Origin: Oenanthe sinensis
Taxonomy: Eukaryota; Streptophyta; Magnoliopsida; Apiales; Apiaceae
Assembly (NCBI GenBank): GCA_028671895.1
Contig: CM053802.1
Location: 12,345,631 to 12,409,630, forward strand
Length of the DNA: 64,000 nucleotides
Reading direction: 5' to 3'
Of the stretch, positions 25,615-37,862 are shown piece by piece; the first letter of the stretch is position 1, and each line of letters starts with the position of its first letter. A program made the translations under genes and the position numbers. The notes beneath the pieces were generated by a model, which was not told where the DNA came from, did not search any database, and saw only the letters and a list, made by a program, of their open reading frames with translations.

Positions 25615-27072
25615 ATGAATTTTGGAGGCTTCCCTTTTGATCTCAATGAACCAGCAGCAGCGGATGGAGACATGGAAGATGTTGTCCACCATTTTAATTT
25701 AAATGAACCACCAGAAGAAGAAACAGAAGGGCGTGCACAACAGGAAACTGGTAATCATCATCACAGAAGATTCACCAAGCTCAGCTCTGATGCAAGAATG
25801 CAAATACTCATGTTCTTACTAAGCAACCAGTCAACAGATGGTAAACCTTACCAAGGTGCCATATAAGAGGCAACAAAGCAGTTCAATGTCACAAGAAGAA
25901 CAATTAGCACCATATGGAACAAAGCAAAGAAACAAAAGGCATCAATGCAGGCATACAACATGGCAACAGATGGACACAATTCCGGAAGGAAAAGAATCCA
26001 ACTGCCACCTAATGCAGTAACAGACATTAATATGGGAGATAGATCATGCGTAAGGGACCTTGCAGTTAAGTTAAAAGTATCATCAAGTACTGCTCAGAGA
26101 ATGATAAAAAGGGGACTGATCAGACCTCACACAGATCCTCTACATCCTGGATTAAAAGATGCAAATATCATGCAAAGAATGCAATGGGTTCTGGACCTAC
26201 TCATGGGAGACACAACAGCAACAAAGAGGCAGTACAAGGCAATGTATGATTTTGTGCACATAGACAAAAAATGGTTCTACCTTAGCAAAAAATCACAAAG
26301 AGTCTACTTAGAGAAAAATGAAAGAGGCAAGTACAGATCTGCTAAGTCAAGTAAGTTCATACCAAAGGTTATGTTCAATGCTGCAGTTGCAAGACCATGG
26401 TTTAATGCACAAGATGAATGCATATTTGATGGCAAAATAGGCATATTTCCATTCACATACACAGAACCAGCAAAGAGGGCATCTAAAAACAGAGCTGAGG
26501 GTACTATAATCACTAAGGTGGTTGAGTCAGTAGGCAAAAATGAAACAAGGAGCATGCTTATTAATCAAATAGTACCAGCAATCATGCAGAAATGGCCAAC
26601 ATTTGAAGGACCAAAGGTCATATTTATACAACAGGACAATGCAAGGACTCACATTACTCAAACAGATTCAGCATGGCAACAAGTGCATCATCAAGGGGAC
26701 TTCACATTCATTCTTCTACAACAACCACCTAACAGTCCTGACCTAAACATCTTAGACTTGGGTTTTTTTAGAAGTATTCAGTCTCTAATGCACAAGAAGA
26801 TGCCAAAAGATGTAGATGGAATGATGGATGCAGTAAATGAAGCATTTTATGAGTTAGAGCCAAGAACACTTGCAAATGTATGGTTAACTTTACAGTATGT
26901 CATGAATGAAATTCTGAGAGTAAAGGGAAGCAATGACTACTTAGTACCTCGTGTAAACAAGAAAAAATTAGCACGAGAAGGACAACTACCAGTTCAGGTA
27001 ACAGCACCAATGTGGGCAGTATATGAAGCATGTAATTTAGTACATGGTACACGAGTATGTATGACTATATAA
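25615..27072 (+). pseudogene. Plant mariner transposase (DD39D) with one premature stop
   Basis: The frame opens at ATG 25615, meets a TAA at 25864-25866, and continues in the same frame to 27072 (486 codons in all). The first part carries two FDLNEP/FNLNEPP-type motifs. After the stop come a helix-turn-helix region (RDLAVKLKVSSSTAQRMIKR) and the catalytic triad: HIDKKWF (Asp107 counted from Met 25945), FIQQDNARTH (Asp231) and LDLGFF (Asp271). The last two are separated by exactly 39 residues, the DD39D hallmark of plant mariner-like elements. The product cuts and pastes DNA with TA targets. Apart from the stop at codon 84 the gene looks intact, so it is either recently inactivated or translated from Met 25945 as a truncated protein. 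Confidence 0.92.
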
Positions 27073-27155
27073 CTTCAGTATGTATGCCTATATATGTATG
27101 CAAATCAATGTAAGTCAATGTATAACTTCAGGAATTAGGGCTTACACAAACACCA

Positions 27156-27502
27156 TTACGAATACGAACATGCATCATCGGAACCGTCAGAGTCAGGTTC
27201 GTCGTCGCTAGGAGCATCGTCACCGGATTCTGACCACATCTCGCTAGGGGGGCTTCACCGGAATCCTCATCGCCGTCACAGTCGTCCACGACTGCATGCA
27301 AATCCGATCCGGGCGTTCCATCCACCGTACGGTCTTCAGAACCCTCAGATCGTCCCTGTTCCACTCTTGACCGGAGATATTCGTTACTGTAGGTGTGGTC
27401 GCCGTCACAGTCGATGCGTCTGTCGCAGTTATCGGGATCGGAACAACTGTACGAACCAGTTAACTCATCATCGGAATCGGAAAACCCATAATGCGCATCC
27501 AT
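27156..27502 (-). pseudogene. Acidic Asp/Ser-rich ORF inside the mariner element (one frameshift)
   Basis: From ATG 27502 the minus strand encodes an Asp/Ser/Glu-rich protein beginning MDAHYGFSDSDDELTG, with repeated DCDGD-type motifs. At a run of six C (six G on the plus strand, about 27246-27251) the acidic frame shifts: upstream it is acidic in one frame, downstream in another, ending SDDACSYS and a stop at 27156-27158. If unshifted, the first frame would end at 27128. Acidic composition on both sides of the run suggests real coding sequence with a 1-base lesion or error. It is convergent with the transposase. It could be an element protein or a captured host fragment; no family recognised. 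Confidence 0.5.
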
Positions 27503-27818
27503 TAAAACAGATTTTAGGGGTGATTTAAGAGAGGGGAGAGAGGGCGGAGAGATAGCAGCGAGAGAGAAAAGTAGGATTTGAGAGAAAGAGAGGGCGTAAA
27601 ATATCAAAAAAGTAAAGTGTCGTTTAGTTGTTTTTGATATGGGGAGTATTTGGGGATATGAGGAGTATTTGTTTAATATTTTTGAGATATAAACTGATTA
27701 ATTAAATCAACTTTGGGGATATTTTAATATATTTTGTTTACTAAAAATAGAAAGGGGAAGAATATTTTGAATGTCCCGATAAAAAAAGTAGGAAAAGTTT
27801 TATGGGACGGAGGGAGTA

Positions 27819-28771
27819 CCACACTAGACTTATCTAAGTGTATAATCCGAGAACAATCATTATACGGCTGTACAAGACTACAAAATGCCCCAAGTATAGG
27901 ACAAACGAGTTGGTTAGGAAACAAAATAATAAAATCCCATGTTATTTTTCTATTCGAGGCCAATTATTAAAGTGCAAATTGTATTTATCTTATTTTAGAG
28001 GTATGGTATGTATGTAATTATATTACTATAGTTTTCTATTATATATCCTTTTAGATAAAATTATTATTTCCATATACAATTTATTTATTTTCAAATTATA
28101 TATAATTTATTTTATTATAAACTAAAAAATCGTTTATAGTATATAAATAAGCATATTCTTTTATTTATAAATCATATTTTAAAATCATTATTTTTTACAT
28201 CTATGGAAAAAGTTTAACACTGGAGGTAATGCTGTTTCTTTTACCTAGCTACATATTTAAAAATGTTACATGAGATCATGTCAACAAACTTTTAAAAGTC
28301 ATCAAGTTCAAGTCATAATTTAAATAATTAAATTGACAGAGCCTAAGTTTAAGTTAAAATTATGAAGTTAGTCTGTACAAAGTTAGATTGGATTCTTGAG
28401 CTTGAATATGATTGGTGTCTAGTGATATTTGGATTTTGGACATCCATAACTTCAGTGAGGCAAGATTAAAAAAACAGAGGAATGCATGCTCATATTTATT
28501 CTTGAAATATTTTCTAAATAATTATTGGTTTTAGTTTAATTAGTCCCTTAATTTATATAAATTTCATCAATTAAGATATTTTATAACAGTACATTATCAA
28601 ATTCACTAATGAGAATATTTTATAGACAAATTTAAAATCAGTAACATTACTCAAAAAGATAAATTAATTTTTATATTCTTTTGGTCCCAAAATAAGCATG
28701 TGTCCCTCACATAATTTATTATATTTTCAATTATTTTTTTGAAAATAGTATTTAATTATATAATTTGTTTG
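27819..28771. other. AT-rich spacer right of the mariner element
   Basis: About 950 bases of AT-rich sequence. I see no gene, RNA gene or clear repeat. Confidence 0.5.
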
Positions 28772-29710
28772 GGTTAATAGGCGAAAACACCCATGTGTTT
28801 TTTATGCAGGAGTAAATAATCCTATGTATTTTAGTATGTTTCAAATAAGCCATTTATCTATTAAATGTAGGTTCAAATTAGTTTTTATGGTTAAATTTGA
28901 TTAACTATGGTTGAATATATTTTTGAAATTTGAAAAAATATGATATTTTATTTTAAAATATAATAAAATCAAAATAAATTATATTATATCATCAGTATGG
29001 GGGTAAAAATAACTCTATAATTTGAGTGAAACAACAAATAATTTTTTATAATTTTATATGTTCACATAAATTTTCAATTTTTAAGGTGATAGTTAAAAAT
29101 AGAAAATATTGTTAGATCGTGTTAAACATGATCAAGATATAAGTTTAAATTATAAAAAATTATTAATAACACTAAATATTTTTAATAAAATATTTTTAAA
29201 ATATCAAGATATTGTTTAAAAAAATTATAATAAGTAAAAAAAGAAACATTTGTGTACACAATAATGTTACAATTCTATATTGATTTCTCTGATTAATTTT
29301 ATTCTAAATTAATTAATAAAAAATAATTTTAACACATATTTGAATTTTGAAATAATTATATAATAAAATTGAATTAATTTAATTATATTTTAAAATGAAA
29401 TAAATAGTTAAATATCATTTTCGCCAAATTTCAAATCAATATTTGACCCTAATTATTGAATTATTTTTACCTTCAAACTCATTTTATAATATAAACTTTT
29501 TGGTTTTATAATATTCTAAAATAAAATTTATAAATAAATATCATTTTTTTTCAAATTTTAAATATATATTTAACCATATTTAATCAAATATACCATAACG
29601 GCTATTTTGAACCTATACTTCAAAAATTAAGGGCTTATTTGGACTATATTAAAATACAGGGATTTATTTGCTCCCCCATCTAAAATAGAGGGGTGTTTTC
29701 ACTTCTTAAC
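28772..29710. mobile_element. Long-TIR element (about 0.94 kb), MULE-like
   Basis: About 150-170 bases at the left (from ggttaataggcgaaaacacc) recur inverted at the right (gagttaagaagtgaaaacacccc when reversed), with 'caaataagcc', 'ggttcaaa' and 'gattaa.tatggtt' blocks in the same order. The interior is AT-rich and non-coding. Possible imperfect 9-bp flanks (atttgtttg / atttatttc). Long TIRs without a transposase suggest a non-autonomous Mutator-type or foldback element. A short start-like piece also occurs at about 1697. Confidence 0.6.
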
Positions 29711-31515
29711 TCGATTTATTTCTATATTTGTCCTTATTCAATGCCTGAAATAGTGAAATAAATTTGAAAATAAGTTGTAGAGTTAAATATGGAAAATATG
29801 AGTAATGGTTAATTTTGGACAACTATTTAGGACAATTTTTTTTGCAAAAGGGTCAAGCAAAAACGGACAGAAGGAATAAGAAAGATTTGAATAAAAAGAG
29901 TTAATAAGACGCGTGTTCCATTCTCTCTCGAGCTGCCTCTTTTTCTTCATTCTCAAGAATAGCTGTCGGAGCTTCCACCGGTTTTTTTCTTCGATGGAAA
30001 GCCCCGATCTCTTGGTTTTCTTTCATTTTCAATAAAAATGCTTAGATAAAACATCATCGGAGCATCCAGATTTTCCGTCTTTTTCGATTAAACGGGTGAT
30101 TTTTCGGTTTTGAGGGTCCGGTTTCTCTTGTTTTTGTGGTTTCATTTTTTAGATCTAAGTTTTGCTTTTATTTTATAATTTTAGTTTTAATTTACAATTT
30201 CAGTTTGGTTGTAGACTTTCATCGATGAGAATTTTGATGTTTCTCTCCTTTGTTTGTAAGAGTATGGTTTTTGATTTAGTGATAAAAGTTTTTAGGGTAT
30301 TACAATTATGGTCCACAGCTCAAAATGGATTAGCTCGAATTGGATATAATGAAATGGGTACATGTAAATACATTATCTTCAACAAATGACGTGATTGTAT
30401 CTCCAAAAAAAATGGATTAATCAACAATTGTTGCGACTATTTTTTAGATGTTGTATGATTTTTTATTATTGAATTAATAGTTACTCAATTTTTTTTTTGA
30501 ATAAGGCATTAAATATTTATGAATTTCATAAAAATTTAGATTTTGATTTTACCTAGGGTTCAGAAATTTTAGATAAATTAGACATGACTAAAAAATTGAA
30601 ATAATTGACAAAACAATCATGTAATCATAATATAAAACTTCATTATTTATTTTTTATAAAGTGTTCCTTTAGTGTCACAAAACAATCATGTAATCATAAT
30701 ATTTTTTTAAGAGATACATTTTATAAAAAAATAATTATATTTGAGTAATCTAAAATCTCAGAAGTTCCTCTCCAAGAATCAAACTTCTACTCTAAATAGA
30801 ACACTTTTACTGGTTTGATTCTCGAGAGCAATTAAAATATATTTACATTTTGTAAGAGTAGCACCTCAGATAGCAAAAGCATCCATCGCTTTGTCAATTA
30901 TTAACAATTCTTTACGATTCTTTATATAAAATAACGGTATAAAATCTTAGTGCACTCGAAAATATCAAATTCAGAGATGAGATTATAATTAACATATCAA
31001 TACATGTTTTGATCAAAATATTTAATATAAAAAATAAATTATATAATAATAATTTCTAAAATTAAACCTTTAAATTTTGGGATCTCGGCGGTGGCCCTCC
31101 CTGTCCTTTTGAACCGGCCCTGGTTATAAGAAATGTTGCAGACATGTGTTGCAGAATTGGGAACCTCATTTGGTGCAGTTTAGGGTCCGCATTTGTGGTA
31201 ATAAGGCAGTTGGTTTTGTAATTTTTGCTTATTGATACAGTTTTTTGCTTATGGGCTAGCTAGCGGGCTACACAAAAACTTTATATCGATTTCGTATTAC
31301 AAGTCCAATAGGCGGTAGCCTTTTCAAAATTTCTCTACCCGGCATTCTCTATGCAATATTTCATTTTTCATATGAACTTTCACTCTTTTAAAGTGGATTA
31401 CAAATTTACAATCCTCACCTTAGGCAAAGAGTAAGAATACGAGGCTATTATATATAAGAAATGTACTTTTTAGAGTTTAGAGTTTGGGGAAGGGTATGGG
31501 GTTGGAATGAAAATT
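29711..31515. other. Unassigned spacer with a pyrimidine-rich, leader-like block
   Basis: 29910-30150 is less AT-rich and pyrimidine-rich on the plus strand, like a plant 5' leader, but no supported coding exon follows. The 75-codon frame at 30162-30389 has no recognisable domain. It may be the remnant of a gene start. The rest is AT-rich with nothing recognised. Confidence 0.4.
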
Positions 31516-31521
31516 TGAATT

Positions 31522-31658
31522 TTTTTTTTTATTGTGGAACTCGCAGCCGCTGCCCTTTGGGTGCGCACTGGGTAAACCTACGGGCTCACGCAATAGCCTG
31601 CAAACCGTATGATGATATTCCTCTCTTTAACCAACTGAGCCAACTCTTGTGGGTTTAT
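31522..31658 (-). mobile_element. tRNA-derived SINE
   Basis: On the minus strand the element starts near gagttggctcagttggttaa (Pol III box A) and ends in a poly-A of about 11 (poly-T at 31520-31530 on plus). It contains the conserved block gcgtgagcccgtag and (plus strand) tgggtgcgcactgggtaaac, typical of plant Au-like SINEs. Flanks gaaaatttgaatt (31509-31521) and gaaaaattgaatt (31659-31671) are a 13-bp target duplication with one mismatch. Confidence 0.85.
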
Positions 31659-32335
31659 GAAAAATTGAATTTGGGTGCTATGGAGTTTAAGTATCATTGC
31701 TCATACGATGTGTTTGTTTGGTTGAGTGTTGAAATAAATTTATTTCATTTAAAAATGAATGATTCTTGATACCCATTTTTCATACCCAATTACATATATT
31801 AATGATATATTTTTATTAAAAAAATAAAATATTGGAAATAATAATTTTATTTATGCGGTCAAAATACTTTAAAATCTATGTAAAAAAATCAATTAACATA
31901 CATTTTGAAACGGAAATAATGGGATTGAGTCAATTAAAACATATTATACAATTATTTAAGAAAACTTATAGAAATATTTTTAAAATATCTAGAAAACACT
32001 TTAAAATCTGTGTCAAATATTAAACAACATACATTTTGAAATTGAAGGAGTAGGATTGAGCCAATTAAAATATATTATATAATTATTTTTTAAAAAAATT
32101 AGAAATATTTTTAAAATATATAGAATTTTCCATTAATTTTATTTCGTCTTAACTTCAGAAGGGAAGGCGAGACAAATTATTTTCAAAATGAAATTAAAAA
32201 AAAACATGATTTATTTATGCTTACCGTAATAAAAATCCTTGCTAAAAAATATGGGAATAAAATGAAATGCGTAACAAGGAATGACAGGTGTGGTGGCAAA
32301 TGGTCAGTCAGCAAATCACTCGGAGTCCAAGCAGC

Positions 32336-32341
32336 CACGTG
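32336..32341 (+). promoter_or_regulatory. G-box (CACGTG) upstream of MDHAR
   Basis: A CACGTG core within gccacgtgtac lies 155 bases upstream of the MDHAR start codon. G-boxes bind bZIP and bHLH factors and are common in light- and stress-responsive promoters. Position fits, but function is inferred. Confidence 0.4.
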
Positions 32342-32495
32342 TACGGCTTTCATTGAGTATCATAATTGACCACCCCCCATTACCCATAAAACTAGCTCTG
32401 TCTCATCTTCACAATTTTCTACACGCCTTACATTCTGTGTAGTTTGCTAAAATAAAATAAAATAAAATAATTATTACTGTACAATCCATACAACA

Positions 32496-35400
32496 ATGGC
32501 GAAAAAGTATTTCAAATATGTGATCATCGGCGGTGGTGTTTCTGCTGTAAGTATATGTCTATACACACACATTTCTATGTATGTATATGTACTTTTGCTT
32601 GACGGATCCAATGCATTGTGATTTGATTACAAGAATTTTATAATTCCTGTAATCAATTCTGTTCTGTTACCAATGGAATGAGTGGGAGTAATTATCAATG
32701 GAATGAGTGGGAGTAATTATCATGGAGCCTAAAATGGATATTAAAATATGACATGTTTTAATCAGTGATATTAATGTGCATGCATGAGTTCTTTTATGAA
32801 ACATATTAAGGATACCTTTTTAATTTATTCTCTGTATTTGTATTTGTTAATATTTGACGTTCGACTATTTGACGCATATTTTTAAGAGGTTTCACTACAT
32901 AGTTAAATTTATTATTTTTAAAATTTTCTTTTTTTGAATAAAAATATTAAACTAAAATTTGCACGTACCTCGATTAATATCGGTTTAAAGTTAATTTGAA
33001 AACAATACAATTTGCTAATACATTAATTTGTTGTTAGCATATAGAAAAAACATGTATCCCTTGTTATGAAGCCATTGCATGTGAAATATTATGAACTTTT
33101 TTTAAAGAAATTACTTAATAATTTTTTAAATTTTCTATTAAATTTTCTTCATATATATGGTATAATTTTATCATGATGCCTCTGTGAACTAAATTTTTGA
33201 ATAGTTACATCAGCAAGAATCTCATATTCCGGTAATATTGCTACAATCATTTTTGTGTAATACTGTTCCATTAATCATTGCTTGTTCACCTACCCAGCTC
33301 AGGGCAGTGTTACGCACACTAATATAGTAAAGCTCTGTGCTTGAAACTCCTGATTTGATTAATAGTTTTCTGCTTCAGGGTTATGCTGCCAGAGAGTTTG
33401 CAAACCAGGGAGTTAAGCAAGGTGAGCTGGCAATCATTTCCAAAGAGGCGGTGAGATATTCCACTCTGTCTGTCTGTCTTACAAATCCTATATTCACTAG
33501 TTAGTTGTAAGAATTTCTGTGAATATTTTGCAATATAAGAAGCTTGTGGCAACGAGTTTTTGTAACTGACCCCTGCCTGTTTGGGATGGAGGCCTAGTAA
33601 AATTGATTCGATATGCTTTTATACATGATTTGTGCCATTTGTTCTCTATTACATTGTGGCAATATGATTTACTATTCTTCCAGGTGGCTCCATATGAACG
33701 TCCTGCACTTAGCAAGGGATACATGTTTCCTGAGGGTAAGTAACACTTTACTAGTTTAGATGTATAGAAATAACAGTTTTGTGCTACAAATATTTGTCTT
33801 TACCATTTATTTTTTTGGTACATCATATTTTTCAATATTTTAGATTCATAAGTATATAGGGCGTGGGATTAGGGATTCAGACTCATGACCTCGTTGTGAA
33901 GGATAGGGATAGCCTTAGCCACTAGGCTATGACCAAATCCTTTTTTCCCATTCCAGAATATCTACTTTCTTCATATACTGCTAAATAGGTACAAGTTACA
34001 ATCGATCTGGTCATTCACCTGGTCATACAATTTGTTTTCTCTAGTCTAAATAGTACTTTTATGTATTAGTTATACCTCTTTTCTAACGAGTAAACATGAT
34101 ATTTTTTGTCGATATATCACTATTATGGAGACTTAATGACTTACTAGTTACCACTCCAAAGGATTCACTAAAGGTGTTTATTACCTCATTATATATAACT
34201 TAATGTATATTTGATATCTTCGGGTTCTTTGTGTTTAAACCTGTTCAAGTTTATTTTTTGCTATCTTGTTTTGTTATTTTTCTAAACTTTAATGTGTCTA
34301 AAAGTATTTACCTTTCCACAGGAGCTGCCAGGCTTCCTGGGTTCCACACCTGTGTCGGAAGTGGAGGAGAGAAACTGCTTCCTGAGTGGTATACTGATAC
34401 AGGTACATGATTAGAGGGTAAAAATATAGACAGGATACAATGCTTGGACTTTCATTTGATTCCTTAAGAGAGCTATAAGCAGATCAAAACTTTCTCAATA
34501 ACATGTGAAAAAATTTCTTACAGGGATAACATTGTTTCTTAACACGGATATAGTAAAAGCAGACCTCTCTTCAAACACTCTAGTCAGTGCAGCCAAGGAT
34601 ACCTTTAAATATGAGACTCTTATAATTGCAACCGGTTCCACAGTAAGCAACAGATCTCTATCAATTTTGTTGATATATCATATATAGTTTAGAGTTTCAC
34701 TCATTATCTTGATGATCTCTTATCTAAAATATCTGTAGGTACTGAGATTAACAGATTTTGGCGTACAAGGGGCCGATGCCAAAAACATTTTTTACTTGAG
34801 AGAAATCGATGATGCTAATAAGCTTGTGCAAGCTATTAAGGCAAAGAAACATGGAAAGGTTGTAATTGTCGGAGGAGGATACATTGGTCTTGAGCTCAGT
34901 GCAGTCATAAAGCTTAATAATTTAGATGTTACAATGGTTTACCCAGAACCATGGTGCAGTAAGTGGAGAAAGAAGATTTTTATACCTTTTTGTAGTCACA
35001 TTTCACTGAACTGTGAGTAGACCTTTAATTTCTGTCTGACTGATTTATACTTGCAGTGCCTCGGCTTTTCACTGCTAACATTGCTTCATTCTATGAGGAG
35101 TTTTATAAAATTAAGGGAGTCCAAATTATCAAAGGAACCGTAGCCGTTGGATTTAAAAGTGACGATAATAAGGAGGTATGTACTTAATCATCCAATCATA
35201 GCTCTTATTTTTAGCTTGTTTATTTCAGTTTTAGTCATCTGATTTATGGGATTCGATATGACATCTTTCTTTACTGATAATTTAGGTGAAGGAAGTTAAA
35301 CTTAAGGATGGCAGGGTGCTGGAAGCTGACATTGTTGTTGTAGGTGTCGGGGCTAGACCACTTACGACTCTCTTCAAGGGTCAAGTTGAAGAGGATAAAG

Positions 35401-36608
35401 GTGGAATTAAGGTTTGTGCAATTACCTGTTTTAAGAGTAGCAGTCCTGTTGAATGTCGAGTTCCACTGTATTTCGTACTAGACTACTAGCTGTATATCGG
35501 TCTTCAAGCATAAACATGTGTCTTTCTTGCACAGTCCAGCTGTAAGAATCTAGTAGTTTTAATTCAGGGATTTTACATTCCTGTGCATGCACTTCACTGT
35601 TTTACAAACTGTACTTCTTCATTTAGTTCTCACTTTATATCATATAATTTATTGAATATCGGTGATAAGGTTTAATCCATGTTACACTACTTTATAACTG
35701 TAGGTTGATTGTACATCACCAGTTTATGTACTTTTTAATCGAAAAATCTCATGGTAGACAACAGTCCTAAGCATTGGTTTGAGCTAGACGCCTATGTTTT
35801 AGTTCTGTGCTTTGGTTTATCTGACAGATTATATTGAGCATTTGTATGTATTTATGAAGTTTATTATGTGGCCTTTATCATTACAGACAGACGCTTTCTT
35901 CAAGACAAGTGTTTCTGGTGTATATGCTGTTGGTGATGTTGCAACATTCCCCATGAAAATGTACGACGACATCAGAAGGGTTGAACATGTTGATCATGCC
36001 CGTAAATCTGCTGAACAGGCAGTAAAGGTTGGTGCTTTCTACAAAATTTAAATGATCAGGATGCATGTGTGAGTTTTTCTATAAAAATTTGTGCAATATG
36101 AGAAGATTCTGCAATATCTTGATGATTGTTCTAAATGTTGCTGGATACCGACTTTTCCTTTGCAATGTTGCTTTGGCTTATTGCTGCTCTTTAGTTTTAG
36201 AAACTTTTCGGTAGCATTGACAGCATTGTTAGGATTAAAACAATTTTGTTTCTTGAACTAATCTGTTGTACCATATCGGTATAGGCAATTTTCGCAAGTG
36301 AACAGGGAAAAACAATCGATGAATATGACTACCTTCCATTCTTCTACTCACGTTCTTTCAACCTCTCATGGCAATTCTACGGTGACAATGTTGGTGATGC
36401 TGTGATTTTTGGCGACAACAGTCCGACATCAGAAAATCCCAAGTTTGGATCGTACTGGATTAAGGATGGAAAGGTAGTGGGTGCATTCCTAGAGGGAGGT
36501 TCTCCTGACGAGAACAAGGCCATCGCCAAAGTGGCAAAGGTACAACCTGCAGCTGACAATTTGGATGCATTGGCTGAGGAAGGGCTCGAATTTGCTTTGA
36601 AGAGTTAA
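32496..36608 (+). CDS. MDHAR: Monodehydroascorbate reductase (NADH)
   Basis: Ten exons: 32496-32546, 33379-33450, 33684-33735, 34322-34402, 34524-34642, 34739-34958, 35057-35175, 35286-35411, 35887-36027, 36285-36608. All introns are GT-AG and all phases agree, giving 434 residues, the usual length of the cytosolic/peroxisomal form. The enzyme reduces the monodehydroascorbate radical to ascorbate with NAD(P)H and FAD, in the ascorbate-glutathione antioxidant cycle. Visible motifs: N-terminal FAD-binding VIIGGGVSA (residues 9-17), active region APYERPALSKGY, NAD-binding VVIVGGGYIGLE (166-177), FAD-binding YAVGDVA (293-299), and WQFYGDN near the C-terminus. The protein ends FALKS rather than the SKI/AKI peroxisomal signal I recall for some homologues. 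No transit peptide is present, so cytosol is most likely. Confidence 0.98.
33870..33945 (-). mobile_element. SINE-like tRNA-related insert in MDHAR intron 3
   Basis: The minus strand reads tagcctagtggctaagg (box A) and, about 30 bases later, gagtctgaatccc (box-B-like). Spacing fits a tRNA-derived SINE head. No clear poly-A or target duplication was found, so borders are uncertain. Confidence 0.45.
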
Positions 36609-37862
36609 AAAATTTACAATTTTGAGAGTGGCAGCAAATTTACTAAGATTGATTGGTCTGCACTTTTCACTGTTTTCTAGATCTCAAACGTGCAGTTATC
36701 ACATTTGGTTGGTGCAGGATGATGTGCTATTGCTTATACTTTTAGGTTTACTAGTTCTTATAAATGGCTTTAGCAGTTGTTCTCTTAAACTGTACTGTAC
36801 ATGTTCCGGACGCATTTATCCTATTCGAAGATTTGAAAAGTGCTAATGCAAATAATACAATGGATAGTCCAGCCTTTGGATCGATCATTAACAAATTCAA
36901 ATGTGTTCATTAGAATAACATTTTCGACACAGGTGGAAGAATATCAAGTTATCCAGAACCAGAACAAGAATACGTGTACTACAGTTGCTCCTTATTCAAA
37001 ACAATCCTTGAGCTTTACCTTTAATCTACTGAGAGTCTGACACAAAGGATAAATTGCAAAAAAAAGAAAAGGAAATATAATGTGTCTACTGAGAGTCTGA
37101 GTGCATAAATCTTTTAATTCTGACTATTAGTCAAGAGTAGTAGAAGATCATGTTATCGACAACAATGTGTCTACGTGGGACCTTTATTTTGATTCGCATA
37201 TATTATCATACGAGTACAAATTAGGAAATAAAAACGTAGGGTACCACACCACACTACACGGTGAAGGGGTATATATATATATATAGATAGATAAAGACTG
37301 AAAGAGACTCTCATAAGACTTTAATCTCTTTACATAAATTTACTAAAAACAGATGTACACAACCGTGAGTCGCGCGTACAAACTCACTTTCCTCGGACTT
37401 TAATACAATCCACAAAATTAGAAGCAACATCAAAATGTAAGGCTGCGGCAGCGAGTAGGCACATTTCAAGTCCTCGAGCACGTAACACAACAATATTTCC
37501 ACTTTTGTACGGCCCCTAAACTTGCAAAAAAATAGACAGCAAATAATAAACAACATAGACTCTCTGTCACACATATTTAAGTGTTTTGATCGATAGTAAA
37601 ATTTTTTATTTTTTATTTTTTTTTGAATTAAAATATAAAATTAATATTTTTATACAGATTTTTGTTTTAAAATAATAATTTTTACTATCCGGTCAAAGTA
37701 CACACTAAACATTAACGATTTATAAAAAAACGGAACAGTACATTTACATGTTTATGTGGTAGTATTTTATACACAAAACACACAGTTCGCAGCTGAATCA
37801 AGAAGAGGTTTGTACAGAGGATTATTCATTTAGACAAATTAAAGTTCCATAGCGGTGGTGAC
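36609..37862. other. Spacer: MDHAR 3'UTR and IQM promoter/leader
   Basis: The first 250-300 bases should be the MDHAR 3'UTR. A short inverted-repeat unit at about 37581-37702 (ttttgatcgatagtaaaa ... ttttactatccggtcaaag) looks like a 120-bp MITE. A (TA)7 run lies near 37270. The last 100 bases are a likely 5' leader of the IQM gene. No other gene seen. Confidence 0.45.

Larger units (their letters stand above)
25288..27816 (+). mobile_element. Mariner-like transposon (2.53 kb), Stowaway-type termini
   Basis: The left end ctccctctgtgcctaaata and right end (reversed) ctccctccgtcccataaaac form imperfect TIRs flanked by TA at 25286-25287 and 27817-27818. It encodes a DD39D transposase on the plus strand, interrupted by one stop, and an acidic ORF on the minus strand near its right end. 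The termini match the Stowaway MITEs at 4616 and 8464, as expected of an autonomous relative. Confidence 0.93.

Noticed and set aside
30162..30389. 75-codon plus ORF after a leader-like block
   Set aside because: No recognisable domain and no convincing exon joins; kept only as an unassigned spacer.
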